Shown here one piece after another: positions 25,270 through 36,321 of a stretch of 64,000 bases of DNA (positions within the stretch are counted from its first letter, which is position 1; each line of letters starts with the position of its first letter). The stretch covers positions 496,001 through 560,000 of the forward strand of contig NZ_CP034433.1 in assembly GCF_003952345.1 (NCBI RefSeq), given 5' to 3'. Below the pieces are notes generated by a model that ran no database searches, was not told the DNA's origin, and saw nothing but the letters and a program-made list of their open reading frames with translations. The stretch comes from Iodobacter ciconiae (lineage in GTDB: Bacteria; Pseudomonadota; Gammaproteobacteria; Burkholderiales; Chitinibacteraceae). The translations under genes were made by a program, and so were the position numbers.

Positions 25270-26148
25270 TTAGTAGCGGCTGCCGGAGCTTAATTCATCT
25301 TGTAAGCGATGCAGCAGGGCAAGCCTTTGCGGGCTGATTGTGCCTTCTTCAACTCCCGCCCGCATGCCGCAAGCCGGCTCCTGGCGGTGGCGGCAATTAT
25401 GAAAGCGGCAGGTGCCAATACGCTCTTTTAACTCCGGGAAATAAGCGGGTAAATCTTGTGCGGTAATATGTGCCAGGCCAAAAGATTGAAGGCCCGGTGA
25501 ATCAATTAGCGCTGACTCGGTGTCCAGATGATAAAAGGTGGCGTTGGTGGTGGTGTGTTTACCTGAATCAAGCGCTACCGAGATTTCATTCACGCGTGCA
25601 TTGGCATCGGGCAAGAGGGCATTGGTAATGGTGGATTTACCCATCCCTGATTGCCCAACCAGTACAGAAATATGCCCGGCTAATGAATCACGCAATGGCG
25701 CGATATTCTCTAAAGCTGAAATCTCAATTAGCTTGTAGCCCAGATTTACAAAGTATTGCAGCCGTTCTTTTGCGGCAGTAGCCGACGGTAAATCGCATTT
25801 ATTTAAACAAATTAGTGTTTGAATTCCACCGGCTTCGGCAGCAATGGCACAGCGGCTGATCAGTTCGGTTGAAAAGCTGGGTTCTGAAGCCACCACAATA
25901 ATGAGTTGCGTTACATTGGCGGCAATCAGTTTGCTTTTCCAGGCGTCCGAGCGATACAGCAGTGTTTTGCGTTCCAGTACCCGCTCAATGACGGCTTGTT
26001 CATCGTTTAAAATTTGGATATCGACTAAGTCGCCGCAGGAGTAATCCGTTTTTTTACCACGGGTACTGGCCCGAAGGCGCTTGCCACCTGCGCATTCAAT
26101 AATATAGGACTTACCGTGGCTAGCGACGATACGGGCGGTTTCAGTCAT
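25270..26148 (-). CDS. rsgA: Ribosome small subunit-dependent GTPase A
   Basis: A 292-aa circularly permuted GTPase that helps late 30S subunit maturation. An N-terminal OB-fold is followed by the permuted GTPase motifs in the order G4 (LNKCDL), G1 (GQSGMGKST) and G3 (DSPGLQSFG). The C-terminal zinc finger is C-x-F-H-N-C-x-H-x-x-E-P-x-C. Each of these is diagnostic of RsgA/YjeQ. It is often next to orn in proteobacteria, and here orn lies less than 2 kb away. Confidence 0.97.
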   Translation of the reverse strand: MTETARIVASHGKSYIIECAGGKRLRASTRGKKTDYSCGDLVDIQILNDEQAVIERVLERKTLLYRSDAWKSKLIAANVTQLIIVVASEPSFSTELISRCAIAAEAGGIQTLICLNKCDLPSATAAKERLQYFVNLGYKLIEISALENIAPLRDSLAGHISVLVGQSGMGKSTITNALLPDANARVNEISVALDSGKHTTTNATFYHLDTESALIDSPGLQSFGLAHITAQDLPAYFPELKERIGTCRFHNCRHRQEPACGMRAGVEEGTISPQRLALLHRLQDELSSGSRY

Positions 26149-26253
26149 GAAGTTGCTTTTTAAAGTGAGGGCGTTTCAAGGGGGGCACGCAGATAAATCA
26201 TAAATACAGACAGGAGCCGGGGCGGGCGCTATGGCTTGCGCCCCGGAAGATGG

Positions 26254-26574
26254 CTAGCTTTTCTTATGAAGTGTATCCGAGCGGGCAGCACAGATAAAAT
26301 CATTGCGGCTGATTCCGTTTGCACTATGTGTGCTCCAGCGCACACGGCAACGGCTATAGCTTACATCTAAATCTGGATGATGATCCTGTTGATTGGACAT
26401 CCAGGCCACTGCATTGACAAAACCCATCGTTTCGTAAAAATTTTTAAAGCGAAATGTTTTTTCCAGGTAGGCTTCGCTCACGATCCAGTCTTGCAGATCG
26501 GTAGAGAGCATTTCTGCTTCTACTTCACTGAGTTTTGTTGCACCATCCTGGCAGTTTTCAGTGCTGAGTGACAT
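26254..26574 (-). CDS. phhB: 4a-hydroxytetrahydrobiopterin dehydratase (pterin carbinolamine dehydratase)
   Basis: About 106 aa. It dehydrates 4a-hydroxytetrahydropterin, recycling the cofactor of aromatic amino-acid hydroxylases. The signature TFRFKNFYETMGFVNAVAW, the active-site DHHPDLDVSYSRCRVRW and THSANGISRNDFICAA are all present. The start at 26574 (MSLSTEN) is preceded by AAGAGAG; an upstream ATG at 26601 would add nine residues not typical of the family. It lies between rsgA and an M48 protease. No phenylalanine hydroxylase is in the window. Confidence 0.93.
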   Translation of the reverse strand: MSLSTENCQDGATKLSEVEAEMLSTDLQDWIVSEAYLEKTFRFKNFYETMGFVNAVAWMSNQQDHHPDLDVSYSRCRVRWSTHSANGISRNDFICAARSDTLHKKS

Positions 26575-26616
26575 ATTCCATTCTCTCTTTGAAATGATCA
26601 AATAATTAGAATTAGT

Positions 26617-27864
26617 CTAATTCAGTTTTTTCAATGCCGCGATCCGTAATGCTGCTGGCGGGTGACTATCGTAAAACATACTGTGTAATGGGTCTGGAGT
26701 CAGCGTGGCAGCATTATCGCGATAAAGCTTGACCAGTGCATTAATTAAATCAACGGATGATTCCTGCGCTGCAGCGTAGGCATCGGCTTCATATTCATGT
26801 TTACGCGATGACATTGAGCTGATCGGGGCAAAAATAAAGGTGAATACAGGCATTACCAAAAAGAATAATAAAAGTGCTGTGGCGGTGGAATGATTGCTCA
26901 CGCCAAGGCCCTGATAAAACCATAACTCTTGTTTTAATTGCCCTAAGACCCACAGCATGCCCAGCATTAATCCAAAGGTCCAAAGCATGCGTTTGGCAAT
27001 ATGGCGATGCTTGAAGTGGCCTAATTCATGGGCTAATACCGCAGCAACTTCTGTGCTGTTCAGGTGTTTGAGTAAGGTATCAAAAAATACAATTCGTTTG
27101 GCTTTACCCAGCCCCGTGAAATAGGCATTGCCATGGCTGGAGCGCCTGGAGCCATCCATTACAAAAATGCCATTGGTTTTAAAACCACAGCGGCTTAATA
27201 GCGATTCGATACGATCTTTTAAATCCGGATCGGATAAGGGTTCAAATTTATTAAAAATAGGTGCAATAAAAGTTGGAAATGCCCACATTAATAAGAGTGA
27301 AAATCCCACCCAAACGGCCCAGACCCATAGCCACCAATATGTGCCCATCTGTTCCATGAGCCACAATACGCCCGCCAAAAGTGGCAAGCCAATCACGGCC
27401 GCTACGGCTGTGGTTTTAAGCGTATCGGCAATAAATAATGTGGCACTCATATTATTAAAGCCAAAACCAGCTTCAATTTTAAAAGTGGAAATTAAAGTAA
27501 ATGGTAGGGTAATGAAACTATGCAGCAGGGTGATCCCTGCAATTAAAGCGACTCCGGCCCAGTGTGATGAGCTAAACCAGCCTGATATCAGATGATTCAG
27601 CCACTCAATTCCGCCACCTAAAGTAAACGCGCCTAAAAGCATGGCTTCAAACAGGGTAACGATCATACCAAAACGTGTTTTTGCTACAGTGTAATCGGCG
27701 GCGCGCTGGTGCGAGGCCAGGGTGATTTCAGTTACAAACTCGGCGGGCACACTGCTCCGGTGGCGTTTTACATGGTTGATATGGCGCATCGCCAGCCAGA
27801 GTTGCAATATTACACTGGCCGTTAAAGCAAACAGAAAGAGGAGGGAGAACTGATTAGCGTTCAT
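26617..27864 (-). CDS. M48 family integral-membrane metallopeptidase (Ste24/CAAX protease 1-like)
   Basis: About 415 aa, polytopic. The zinc motif is AAVLAHELGHFKHRH, with the downstream glutamate in the YEADAYAA region. At least five hydrophobic segments surround it, and the sequence around SRRSSHGNAYFTGLGKAKRIVFFDTLL is characteristic of Ste24p-type proteases. The start at 27864 (MNANQFSLLFLF) is chosen because it begins directly with the first membrane helix and leaves room for the divergent orn promoter. The bacterial role is probably membrane-protein quality control. Confidence 0.92.
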   Translation of the reverse strand: MNANQFSLLFLFALTASVILQLWLAMRHINHVKRHRSSVPAEFVTEITLASHQRAADYTVAKTRFGMIVTLFEAMLLGAFTLGGGIEWLNHLISGWFSSSHWAGVALIAGITLLHSFITLPFTLISTFKIEAGFGFNNMSATLFIADTLKTTAVAAVIGLPLLAGVLWLMEQMGTYWWLWVWAVWVGFSLLLMWAFPTFIAPIFNKFEPLSDPDLKDRIESLLSRCGFKTNGIFVMDGSRRSSHGNAYFTGLGKAKRIVFFDTLLKHLNSTEVAAVLAHELGHFKHRHIAKRMLWTFGLMLGMLWVLGQLKQELWFYQGLGVSNHSTATALLLFFLVMPVFTFIFAPISSMSSRKHEYEADAYAAAQESSVDLINALVKLYRDNAATLTPDPLHSMFYDSHPPAALRIAALKKLN

Positions 27865-27908
27865 TTGCGGGTAAAATAGCATTTTTGTGTGATTGAATAG
27901 GGCCAAGT

Positions 27909-28475
27909 ATGCCACAAGACAAGAACCACCTCATCTGGGTTGATATGGAGATGACTGGGCTTGATCCCGAGAAAGAGCGCGTGATCGAAATTGCCGTCAT
28001 TATCACCGATAGTAATCTAAATATGATTGCCGAAGGCCCCGTATTTGTGGTGCATCAGGATGACAGCGTTTTAAATGCCATGGATGACTGGAATAAAAAT
28101 ACCCATGGTAAGTCAGGCTTAATTGCTAAAGTGAAAGCCTCGACCCTTACAGAGGCCGAAGTAGAAACGCAATTGATTGCCTTTTTACAAGAATATGTGC
28201 CTCAGGGCGCATCGCCTCTATGCGGCAATTCGGTGCATCAGGATCGCCGTTTCCTGGTGAAATATCTGCCTAAGCTGGAAGAATTCTTCCATTATCGCAA
28301 TCTGGATGTATCCACGTTAAAAGAGCTGTGCAAACGCTGGCAGCCAGAGGTTGCCAAGCAATTTAAAAAGCGCGGCGCACATACTGCTTTGGCAGATATT
28401 CAGGAATCGATCGATGAGCTGAAGTTTTACCGCGAAAATTTTATTCGCCAGCCAGCGGGCCCGGTTGCGGCTTAG
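27909..28475 (+). CDS. orn: Oligoribonuclease
   Basis: A 188-aa DEDDh 3'-5' exonuclease that degrades 2-5 nt RNAs, including pGpG from c-di-GMP turnover. The catalytic residues are visible as WVDMEMTGL (ExoI, D and E), the ExoII Asp in [10 protein letters not shown] and the ExoIII block [13 protein letters not shown] (H and D). Divergent from the M48 protease gene. Length and sequence are standard. Confidence 0.97.
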   Translation: MPQDKNHLIWVDMEMTGLDPEKERVIEIAVIITDSNLNMIAEGPVFVVHQDDSVLNAMDDWNKNTHGKSGLIAKVKASTLTEAEVETQLIAFLQEYVPQGASPLCGNSVHQDRRFLVKYLPKLEEFFHYRNLDVSTLKELCKRWQPEVAKQFKKRGAHTALADIQESIDELKFYRENFIRQPAGPVAA

Positions 28476-28637
28476 GAAATGTAAGGCAGGCATGATATTG
28501 CGCCGATAGGCATTGCTAAAGTCCATGCCATGTTGCGCATGCTGCAGGGCAGGTGAAACTTGCGAGCAATATCGAATCAATACGCAGGTTTTGTTCTGCC
28601 CATTTGTTTATATTTGAAATATAAAGGTGTCACCCTC

Positions 28638-29117
28638 ATGTTGGTATTGGCAACTCAGCTTGGCCGTTTGCTGCTGGCTCGCGGCCAGAGCGTAACAACC
28701 GCAGAATCTTGCACCGGTGGCCTGATTGCCGGTGCGGTTACTGATGTAGCAGGCAGCTCGGCATGGTTTGAGCGTGGGTATATTACTTATTCCAACAAAG
28801 CCAAAATGGATATGCTGGCCGTTCCACCGGATTTTATCGCCAGGCTGGGCGCGGTGAGCGAGCCTGTTGTTGCTGCGATGGTGCAAGGTGCGTGCAGTTT
28901 TGCGAATGCTGAATGGGGGGTTGCCGTGAGCGGCGTGGCCGGGCCTTCCGGTGGCAGTGCGGAAAAGCCGGTTGGTACGGTTTGCTTTGCTTTTGCGGGG
29001 CCGGCGGGGATTATTACCGAGCAGGAATTATTTGATGGTGATCGGGCTGATGTGCGCAGGCAAACAGTGCGCCATGCCTTGATTCGCTTGATTGAGCTGA
29101 TTGAAGAGCAAGAGTGA
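28638..29117 (+). CDS. pncC: CinA-like C-terminal domain: nicotinamide-nucleotide amidohydrolase PncC
   Basis: A 159-aa stand-alone CinA C-terminal domain, deamidating NMN to nicotinate mononucleotide in pyridine-nucleotide salvage. Diagnostic motifs are TTAESCTGGLIAGAVTDVAGSS, GYITYSNKAKMDML, GAVSEPVV and AVSGVAGPSGGSAEKPVGTV. The ATG at 28638 follows AAAGGTG (28623-28629) and matches the domain start; earlier in-frame starts add a non-conserved extension. It sits 31 bp ahead of the proteasome-homologue gene. Confidence 0.92.
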   Translation: MLVLATQLGRLLLARGQSVTTAESCTGGLIAGAVTDVAGSSAWFERGYITYSNKAKMDMLAVPPDFIARLGAVSEPVVAAMVQGACSFANAEWGVAVSGVAGPSGGSAEKPVGTVCFAFAGPAGIITEQELFDGDRADVRRQTVRHALIRLIELIEEQE

Positions 29118-29148
29118 TACAACTCTAAAAAATAATAAAGGAAAATCA

Positions 29149-29745
29149 ATGACCACGGTAGTTGTCGTTAAAAAAGGCGATCAGATCGCTATTGCGGCGG
29201 ATAGCCAGTCCACTTTTGGCGATACCCGGCTGGGTGCGGGTGATGATGCATGCTGGAATAAAATTTTTGCAGCGCAGGGTGGCTTTTTTTCGATTGCAGG
29301 CAGCGCTGCACACGATCTGGTTTTGCAAGCGGCGCTTAAAAAAGTAAAAAATCTGGGTTTCAGTGATAGAGCTGCCATTTTTGATAGCTTTAGAAAGCTT
29401 CACCCCAAGCTTAAAGATGACTTTTTTCTTAAAGTAGATGAAGAAGAAGACGATCCGTACGAATCCAGCCAGATGACTGTTCTTTTGGCCAATCCCCACG
29501 GTATTTTTGCTGTTTATAGTCTGCGTGAAGTCTATGAGTACCAGCGTTTTTGGGGCATAGGTAGTGGCCGTGATTATGCAATTGGTGCGATGAATGCTGT
29601 TTATGACAATCCGGATTTAAGCGCCGCTGATATTGCGCGTATTGGTGTTGAAGCCGGTTGTGCTTTTGATGTCAGCTCGTCCATGCCGATGACCAGCTAT
29701 ACCCTTGAATGCGTGCAGGCACGCACGTCGAAATCTGGAAAATAA
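29149..29745 (+). CDS. Beta-proteobacterial proteasome homologue (BPH), Ntn-hydrolase peptidase
   Basis: A 198-aa proteasome-beta-like protein. The start at 29149 has AAAGGA eight bases upstream and yields M-T-T-V-V-V, so removal of Met exposes a catalytic N-terminal threonine. Counting from that Thr1, the conserved proteasomal aspartate falls exactly at position 17 (AADSQSTFGD) and a lysine at 37 (WNKIF) takes the place of Lys33. A GSAAHD glycine loop and SSMPMTSY near the end also fit. It is clearly not HslV (no hslU beside it) and not Anbu. The family is restricted mainly to betaproteobacteria and assembles double rings; its substrates and partner ATPase are unknown. Neighbours are pncC and hslO. 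Confidence 0.85.
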   Translation: MTTVVVVKKGDQIAIAADSQSTFGDTRLGAGDDACWNKIFAAQGGFFSIAGSAAHDLVLQAALKKVKNLGFSDRAAIFDSFRKLHPKLKDDFFLKVDEEEDDPYESSQMTVLLANPHGIFAVYSLREVYEYQRFWGIGSGRDYAIGAMNAVYDNPDLSAADIARIGVEAGCAFDVSSSMPMTSYTLECVQARTSKSGK

Positions 29746-29796
29746 TACTTGTGGCTTAAGTTTCGCTTGCTACAGCTTTTTAAGTTGAGAATAAAA

Positions 29797-30666
29797 ATGA
29801 AAGATTCACTCGAGCGTTTTTTGTTTGATGGCCTGCCGGTGCGCGGCGAAATTGTTCAGCTTGATGGTACTTATAAAGAAGTGCTTACCCGCCACCCCTA
29901 TCCGCCTGTATTGCAAAAGCGGATTGGCGAGCTGCTTGCAGCTGCTGCCTTACTGACTGCAACGATTAAACTTGATGGTACTTTAGTCATGCAATTGCGC
30001 GGTAATGGGCCGCTGAAAATGCTGGTGGTGGAATGCACCAGTGAAATGACTATGCGGGCTACTGCGCGCTGGGAAGGTTTGATTTCCAGTGATGCAACTC
30101 TTGCCGAGCTAATTGGCCAGGGGCAGTTTTCTATTATGATTGACCCGCAAGATGGTGAAACCTGGCAGGGGGTTGTGGGTTTCGAAAAAGGTCAGAGCGT
30201 AGCTGAAATCATCGAAAATTATATGCAGCGCTCAGAGCAGCTGGACACCAGTATCTGGCTTGCTGCTGACGGTGAAATGGCTGGTGGTCTTCTGATTCAG
30301 AAGTTACCAGAAGGTCAGGGTGATGCGGATGGCTGGGATCGTGTTAGCGCTTTATCACAAACAATTCAAAACGAAGAGCTGCTGACTTTGCCGCTGCGCG
30401 AGACACTTTATCGCCTATATAACGAAGAAAAAGTTCGCATTTTTGATCCTGTATTTCCAAGCTTCGCCTGTACCTGCTCACGTGAGCGCGTAGGTGGCAT
30501 GCTGAAAATGTTGGGTAAAGCCGAAATTGAAGGCCTGCTTGCCGAGCATGGCCATGTGGATGTGGGCTGTGAATTTTGTAATGAGAAATACCAGTTTGAC
30601 CAGGTGGACGTGACCCAGCTCTTTATCGGGCACGGGATAACCGAGGTCAATCCGCAGCTGCACTGA
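29797..30666 (+). CDS. hslO: Redox-regulated chaperone Hsp33
   Basis: A 289-aa cytoplasmic holdase activated by oxidation. The redox zinc centre is complete: CTC (FACTCSRERV) and CEFC near the C-terminus. N-terminal motifs such as GTLVMQLRGNGPLKMLVVE and the IDPQDGETWQGVV block are typical. The ATG at 29797 (MKDSLERFLF) is the family start; the frame extends 16 codons upstream without a better initiator. It directly follows the BPH gene and ends before a bidirectional terminator. Confidence 0.97.
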   Translation: MKDSLERFLFDGLPVRGEIVQLDGTYKEVLTRHPYPPVLQKRIGELLAAAALLTATIKLDGTLVMQLRGNGPLKMLVVECTSEMTMRATARWEGLISSDATLAELIGQGQFSIMIDPQDGETWQGVVGFEKGQSVAEIIENYMQRSEQLDTSIWLAADGEMAGGLLIQKLPEGQGDADGWDRVSALSQTIQNEELLTLPLRETLYRLYNEEKVRIFDPVFPSFACTCSRERVGGMLKMLGKAEIEGLLAEHGHVDVGCEFCNEKYQFDQVDVTQLFIGHGITEVNPQLH

Positions 30667-30722
30667 TTGCCCTGCTTAACCTGCCTGATGAGGCATCTTC
30701 AGAACCGGGTGATGTTGAGCAT

Positions 30723-30752
30723 AAAAAAACCGCCAATGATGGCGGTTTTTTT
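30723..30752. terminator. Bidirectional rho-independent terminator
   Basis: AAAAAAACCGCC and GGCGGTTTTTTT around AATGAT, between the converging hslO and DUF945 genes. Confidence 0.92.
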
Positions 30753-30763
30753 ATGGGTGAAGT

Positions 30764-32212
30764 TTATTGTGTTGCCACAGGTTCTTGCCAGGGGAGTGGC
30801 ACATTAATGTCATTAAGTAAGAATATGCCTTTTTCTAGCGAAGCTTTGGCCGAGAGCAGGCCGTTTTCGCTGCGGATCAGGTTTTGGTCAGTTAGCTTAT
30901 TGATCTGGCCTTCTACAAATTGCCCTGCCAGATAGTCAAGATCATCTGCAGCGACGCCACTATCCGGGCCGCCGAACATATTGCGGGCTTGCCACATCAC
31001 CATGGTTTCGATGACTTTGCGCGGGACAGAGAAATCGGCTTTGGCATGGAGCTTGTTTACAAATTCGACTGGTTTATCAAGATCGCTGGGCAGGAAGCCT
31101 TTGAGGCCGACTTCGGTGGTGAAGCGAATCGAGCCATCTGGCAGCTTGATATCAAACTTTTTAATCGCCAGCAGCGGGTCGTGCGTGAGCAGGGGCATGC
31201 CGTGGGTTTTAACCAGTTTAACAAGCTCTGCCGAAAACTCATCACGCTTTAGCTGCTTTTTTTGTAATGCAGTGAATTCATCGGCCAGCTTGGCTAGCGT
31301 CGGGCCGTGTAAGTGGCTTGCGCTTGCTTGTAGCTCAGCCGGGCCGTAAGGCTGGTTGTCGAGTATTAATTTAGCTAGATTAATATTTGCATTACCATTA
31401 ATAAACTCGCCTTTTTCGGCAATATCACCTGCGTATTTCAGGTTTTCCAATTTGAGCTGAATTGGTGTGCCTTCTGATAGCTGCATATTAAAACTAGCCA
31501 GGCTGGCATTGGTTGTGCCCAGCATGATGCCTGTTTTGCCACGCACATGGTCAAAACCAAATGTAAAATCGTTGAATGCAAAAGCGAGTTTGTCCTTGGC
31601 TTCGCCAGATAAACCTGGTGCATTGGCGATAAGTTTGATGCTGTTAAAATCTCCGCCGTAATTCAGGGTGGCATCAAAGCCTTTCCATTTGGCTTTTACA
31701 CCTGAAATGGCTTCTTCATAATTAAAACCCGGTACTTTTATTAAAATAACGCCATCGTCATTGAAGCCGATGCGGTTTTCAATATGGATTGGTTTTTGTG
31801 TGCCGAAAAATTGGCCTAGAAATTTTTGTGTTTCTGCAGAAAACACAAATTCGGATTCAACTACCGCTTTATAGGGACGCAAATTGAAACGACTAAGCAG
31901 CGGGAGCGGCCCATGCTGAATACGCTGGGTGTAGGTCACTTCAAATTTAGGTAATTCAGTGTCTGCACGCTCAATAAAAAATCGATAAAGTTCGGGGTTG
32001 AGGAGCAGGGTGGTTTTTTCGCTGGAGCTGAACCAGCCTGGCTGATATTCACGATTTTTTACAATAAAGTAGGGCAGGCTGCTTAGCCACTCGTGCTGCT
32101 TTTGCAGTGTTTTTTCAGCCGCTTTTCCAGATACATAGGCACCGCCAATATAGGCTGTGGACAGGATGATGGCTGTGATTGCACTACCCAATAATACTTT
32201 ACGTTTCACCAT
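30764..32212 (-). CDS. YdgA/DUF945 family protein
   Basis: About 482 aa, with one N-terminal membrane anchor (LLGSAITAIILSTAYIGGAYVSG) followed by a long periplasmic part. The pattern HEWLSSLPYFIVKNREYQPGWFSSSEKTTLLL is typical of the DUF945/YdgA family, a bacterial protein family of unclear function. I prefer the ATG at 32212 because GGAG lies just upstream, whereas the ATG at 32224 has no ribosome binding site. It is on the minus strand, 94 bp downstream of purB. Confidence 0.85.
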   Translation of the reverse strand: MVKRKVLLGSAITAIILSTAYIGGAYVSGKAAEKTLQKQHEWLSSLPYFIVKNREYQPGWFSSSEKTTLLLNPELYRFFIERADTELPKFEVTYTQRIQHGPLPLLSRFNLRPYKAVVESEFVFSAETQKFLGQFFGTQKPIHIENRIGFNDDGVILIKVPGFNYEEAISGVKAKWKGFDATLNYGGDFNSIKLIANAPGLSGEAKDKLAFAFNDFTFGFDHVRGKTGIMLGTTNASLASFNMQLSEGTPIQLKLENLKYAGDIAEKGEFINGNANINLAKLILDNQPYGPAELQASASHLHGPTLAKLADEFTALQKKQLKRDEFSAELVKLVKTHGMPLLTHDPLLAIKKFDIKLPDGSIRFTTEVGLKGFLPSDLDKPVEFVNKLHAKADFSVPRKVIETMVMWQARNMFGGPDSGVAADDLDYLAGQFVEGQINKLTDQNLIRSENGLLSAKASLEKGIFLLNDINVPLPWQEPVATQ

Positions 32213-32306
32213 TGTCTCCGACATTCAATATCGTGCTTTGTGCATCAAAGTCTGATGCGGGCTTGGCAGAAAAACGGGCGCTTGAGGCGCCCGTTCAGAT
32301 TGGATT

Positions 32307-34013
<1,707 letters not shown>

Positions 34014-34862
34014 ATGAAGACAGAGATTACAGCAGACTGGCAGAATTGGATTATCGATAATCTGGCAAGGGGCTGTGCGCCGCAATCGCTGGTCGAGGTG
34101 ATGGCGGGAAAAGGCTTTGACCCTATTTTTGCCAATGCAATTGTTTTTCATTTTTCAAATGGATCAACTCAGGCGGTGGCCCGGGTCCCCGCCGCAGCCT
34201 ACATGGCCGAGCGACCCCGGTTCCCGATGGAAGGTGGGGTGATTCAAACGCATGATCGTGCAGTTCGGGTAAGCGCCAGAGTGAATAAGCCGGTTGTGGC
34301 CATTTTAGATGATGTTTTATCGATTGAAGAATGCGATGAGCTAGTGCATCTGTCTAAAAATAAATTAAAGCGCTCAACGATTGTTGATCCACAAACTGGT
34401 ACTGAAGAAGTTATTGATGATCGCAGTAGTTATGGCACGTTTTTTACGGTGAATGAAAATGAATTTATTGCCAGGCTGGATCGCCGGATTGCCGAAGTGA
34501 TGCATTGGCCGATTGAAAACGGCGAAGGCATGCAGATTTTAAATTATAAAATTGGCGGGGAATATAAACCGCACTTTGATTATTTTCCTGTTGCCGATCA
34601 GGGAAGTCAGGTTCATTTAAAAAATGGCGGGCAGCGGGTGTCCACTCTTGTGATGTACTTAAATGATGTGGATGAAGGCGGTGAAACAATTTTCCCTGAA
34701 CTGGGACTTACCATTGCACCCAAAAAAGGCTCAGCAGTTTATTTTGAATACTGTAATAGCCAGAGCCAGACTGACCCTTTAACCCTGCACGGTGGCAACC
34801 CTGTGCTTAAAGGCGAGAAGTGGATTGCAACTAAATGGATGCGCCAAGGGCGATTTGGTTGA
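34014..34862 (+). CDS. 2-oxoglutarate/Fe(II)-dependent prolyl 4-hydroxylase-like oxygenase
   Basis: A 282-aa protein. The C-terminal 190 residues are a P4Hc-type double-stranded beta-helix dioxygenase. Iron ligands are in YKPHFDYF (H-x-D) and the distal histidine in LHGGNPVLKGEKWIATKW, where the lysine binds 2-oxoglutarate. STLVMYLNDVDEGGETIFPELGL is the classic core. The N-terminal 90 residues resemble a small helical domain (LARGCAPQSLVEVMAGKGFD) seen in bacterial homologues. Substrate unknown; bacterial members can hydroxylate prolines in proteins. Strong ribosome binding site; single gene. Confidence 0.92.
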   Translation: MKTEITADWQNWIIDNLARGCAPQSLVEVMAGKGFDPIFANAIVFHFSNGSTQAVARVPAAAYMAERPRFPMEGGVIQTHDRAVRVSARVNKPVVAILDDVLSIEECDELVHLSKNKLKRSTIVDPQTGTEEVIDDRSSYGTFFTVNENEFIARLDRRIAEVMHWPIENGEGMQILNYKIGGEYKPHFDYFPVADQGSQVHLKNGGQRVSTLVMYLNDVDEGGETIFPELGLTIAPKKGSAVYFEYCNSQSQTDPLTLHGGNPVLKGEKWIATKWMRQGRFG

Positions 34863-34902
34863 TGGGAGTTAGGGCGGATAAATAACCGCGAAAATGCTAT
34901 CC

Positions 34903-35034
34903 AAAACCCAAGTATTGAAACACAGAGGGCACAGAGAACACGGAGTTTCACGGAGAAAACTTTGCTTTCCCGTATGTTTTTCTCCGTGGCCCTCCGTGCT
35001 CTCCCTTTTCTCCGTGGTTTAAGATTTGGGTTTT
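34903..35034. repeat. Long imperfect hairpin element with CACGGAG-type repeats
   Basis: The outer arms are AAAACCCAA (34903-34911) and TTGGGTTTT (35026-35034). The left arm has four spaced copies of CAC(A/G)GAG (34921, 34930, 34939, 34949) and the right arm has CTCCGTG at 34982, 34992 and 35010. Nearly the whole 132 bp can fold back with mismatches. It resembles the non-coding CACGGAG-rich repeats found between genes in many bacteria. Confidence 0.75.
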
Positions 35035-35089
35035 ATGCTGGGTGGCGTTTTCACTGCTATGTATTAGCTGCTGAAACTACTTCCCCTCC

Positions 35090-36181
35090 TTAGCCCTGAT
35101 CTGCCCGCCGTAAACTCAGTTTTTCACCTCGTTCGGTAATGCCTTTGAGCTGCTCCAGCCAGGGGGCAATATCAATGCCTCGTTCTGCCAGCCATGCGTC
35201 GTTGTAGCAAGAATGCGCATAACGCTCGCCGCTATCGCACAGCAGGGTTACGATGCTGCCCTTTTGCCCTGCGGCTTTCATTTCCAGTGCTAATGCTAGT
35301 ACGCCTGCCAGATTACAGCCTGTTGATCCGCCTACCCTGCGGCCTAATTTTTCAGCCAGCCAGCGTGTCGCCGCAATTGAGAGTGCGTCAGGCACCTGGA
35401 ACATGCTGTCGATGACCGAGGAAATAAAAGATGCTTCAACTTTAGGGCGGCCAATGCCTTCGATGAGTGAGCCGCAATGCAGGCTTAAGCTGCGATCTTT
35501 ACTACAAAATGCATCAAAAAATACTGAGTTATCCGGGTCAACACAGGCAATTTTTGTGCTGTGTCGACGGTAACGTACATAGCGTCCAAGAGTGGCAGAC
35601 GTGCCGCCTGTGCCGCAGCTTGCCACTATCCATTGAGGAATTGGGTGAGGTTCCAGTGCCATCTGGGCAAAAATAGATTCGGCAATATTATTATTGGCCC
35701 GCCAGTCGGTGGCGCGCTCGGCGTAGGTGAATTGATCCATAAAGTGGCCGCCGGTTTCTGCGGCAAGCCTGAGCGATTCGCTATGTAGCGTGGTTGGATC
35801 ATCTACCAAATGGCAGCGCCCGCCGTAAAAAGTAATCGCTGCAATTTTTTCTGGGCTGGTGCACGCAGGCATCACTGCAATAAAGGGCAGGCCCAGTAGC
35901 CGTGCAAAATAAGCCTCGGAAATCGCGGTGGAGCCGCTGGATGCTTCGATCACCGTGCTTGTGGCATTAATCCAGCCATTGGCCAGAGAATACAAAAAAA
36001 GTGAGCGGGCCAGGCGATGCTTCAAGCTACCCGTTGGATGGCTGGACTCATCTTTTAAGTAGAAATCGATATCGGGAAACCCCGGTAGATCCAGCGGGAT
36101 TAAGTGGGTGTCCGCAGAGCGGTTGAAATCAGCTTCAATAGTGCGAATCGCACGGGCAACCCAAGTGCGGCTATCAGTCAT
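35090..36181 (-). CDS. PLP-dependent cysteine synthase family protein, L-cysteine desulfhydrase Cds1-like
   Basis: A 363-aa fold-type II PLP enzyme. The PLP lysine is in [15 protein letters not shown] (K54), with the substrate loop [17 protein letters not shown] and the glycine loop [14 protein letters not shown]. The motif EDPTGSxKxR being replaced by [11 protein letters not shown], and the long C-terminal [15 protein letters not shown], match the Cds1-like group that releases sulfide from cysteine rather than making it. Cysteine synthase activity remains possible. Standalone gene on the minus strand. Confidence 0.85.
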   Translation of the reverse strand: MTDSRTWVARAIRTIEADFNRSADTHLIPLDLPGFPDIDFYLKDESSHPTGSLKHRLARSLFLYSLANGWINATSTVIEASSGSTAISEAYFARLLGLPFIAVMPACTSPEKIAAITFYGGRCHLVDDPTTLHSESLRLAAETGGHFMDQFTYAERATDWRANNNIAESIFAQMALEPHPIPQWIVASCGTGGTSATLGRYVRYRRHSTKIACVDPDNSVFFDAFCSKDRSLSLHCGSLIEGIGRPKVEASFISSVIDSMFQVPDALSIAATRWLAEKLGRRVGGSTGCNLAGVLALALEMKAAGQKGSIVTLLCDSGERYAHSCYNDAWLAERGIDIAPWLEQLKGITERGEKLSLRRADQG

Positions 36182-36321
36182 GATGAGTGATCATTTAAGT
36201 GCAAAAGATTACACAGCATTCCACGAGAGCGGGTCTGGTTCAAGTTAAAAATGGTTTCGGGTGATTTGGGCTGAGTGTGACAAATATTGAGGATTTGGCG
36301 TACATAAATAGAAGCAGGTAT

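Noticed and set aside
34921..35016. Repeats that at first sight suggest a CRISPR array
   Set aside because: The units are only 7 bp, spaced by 2-3 bp, and reversed in the second half; there are no spacers, and no cas gene was seen in the window.
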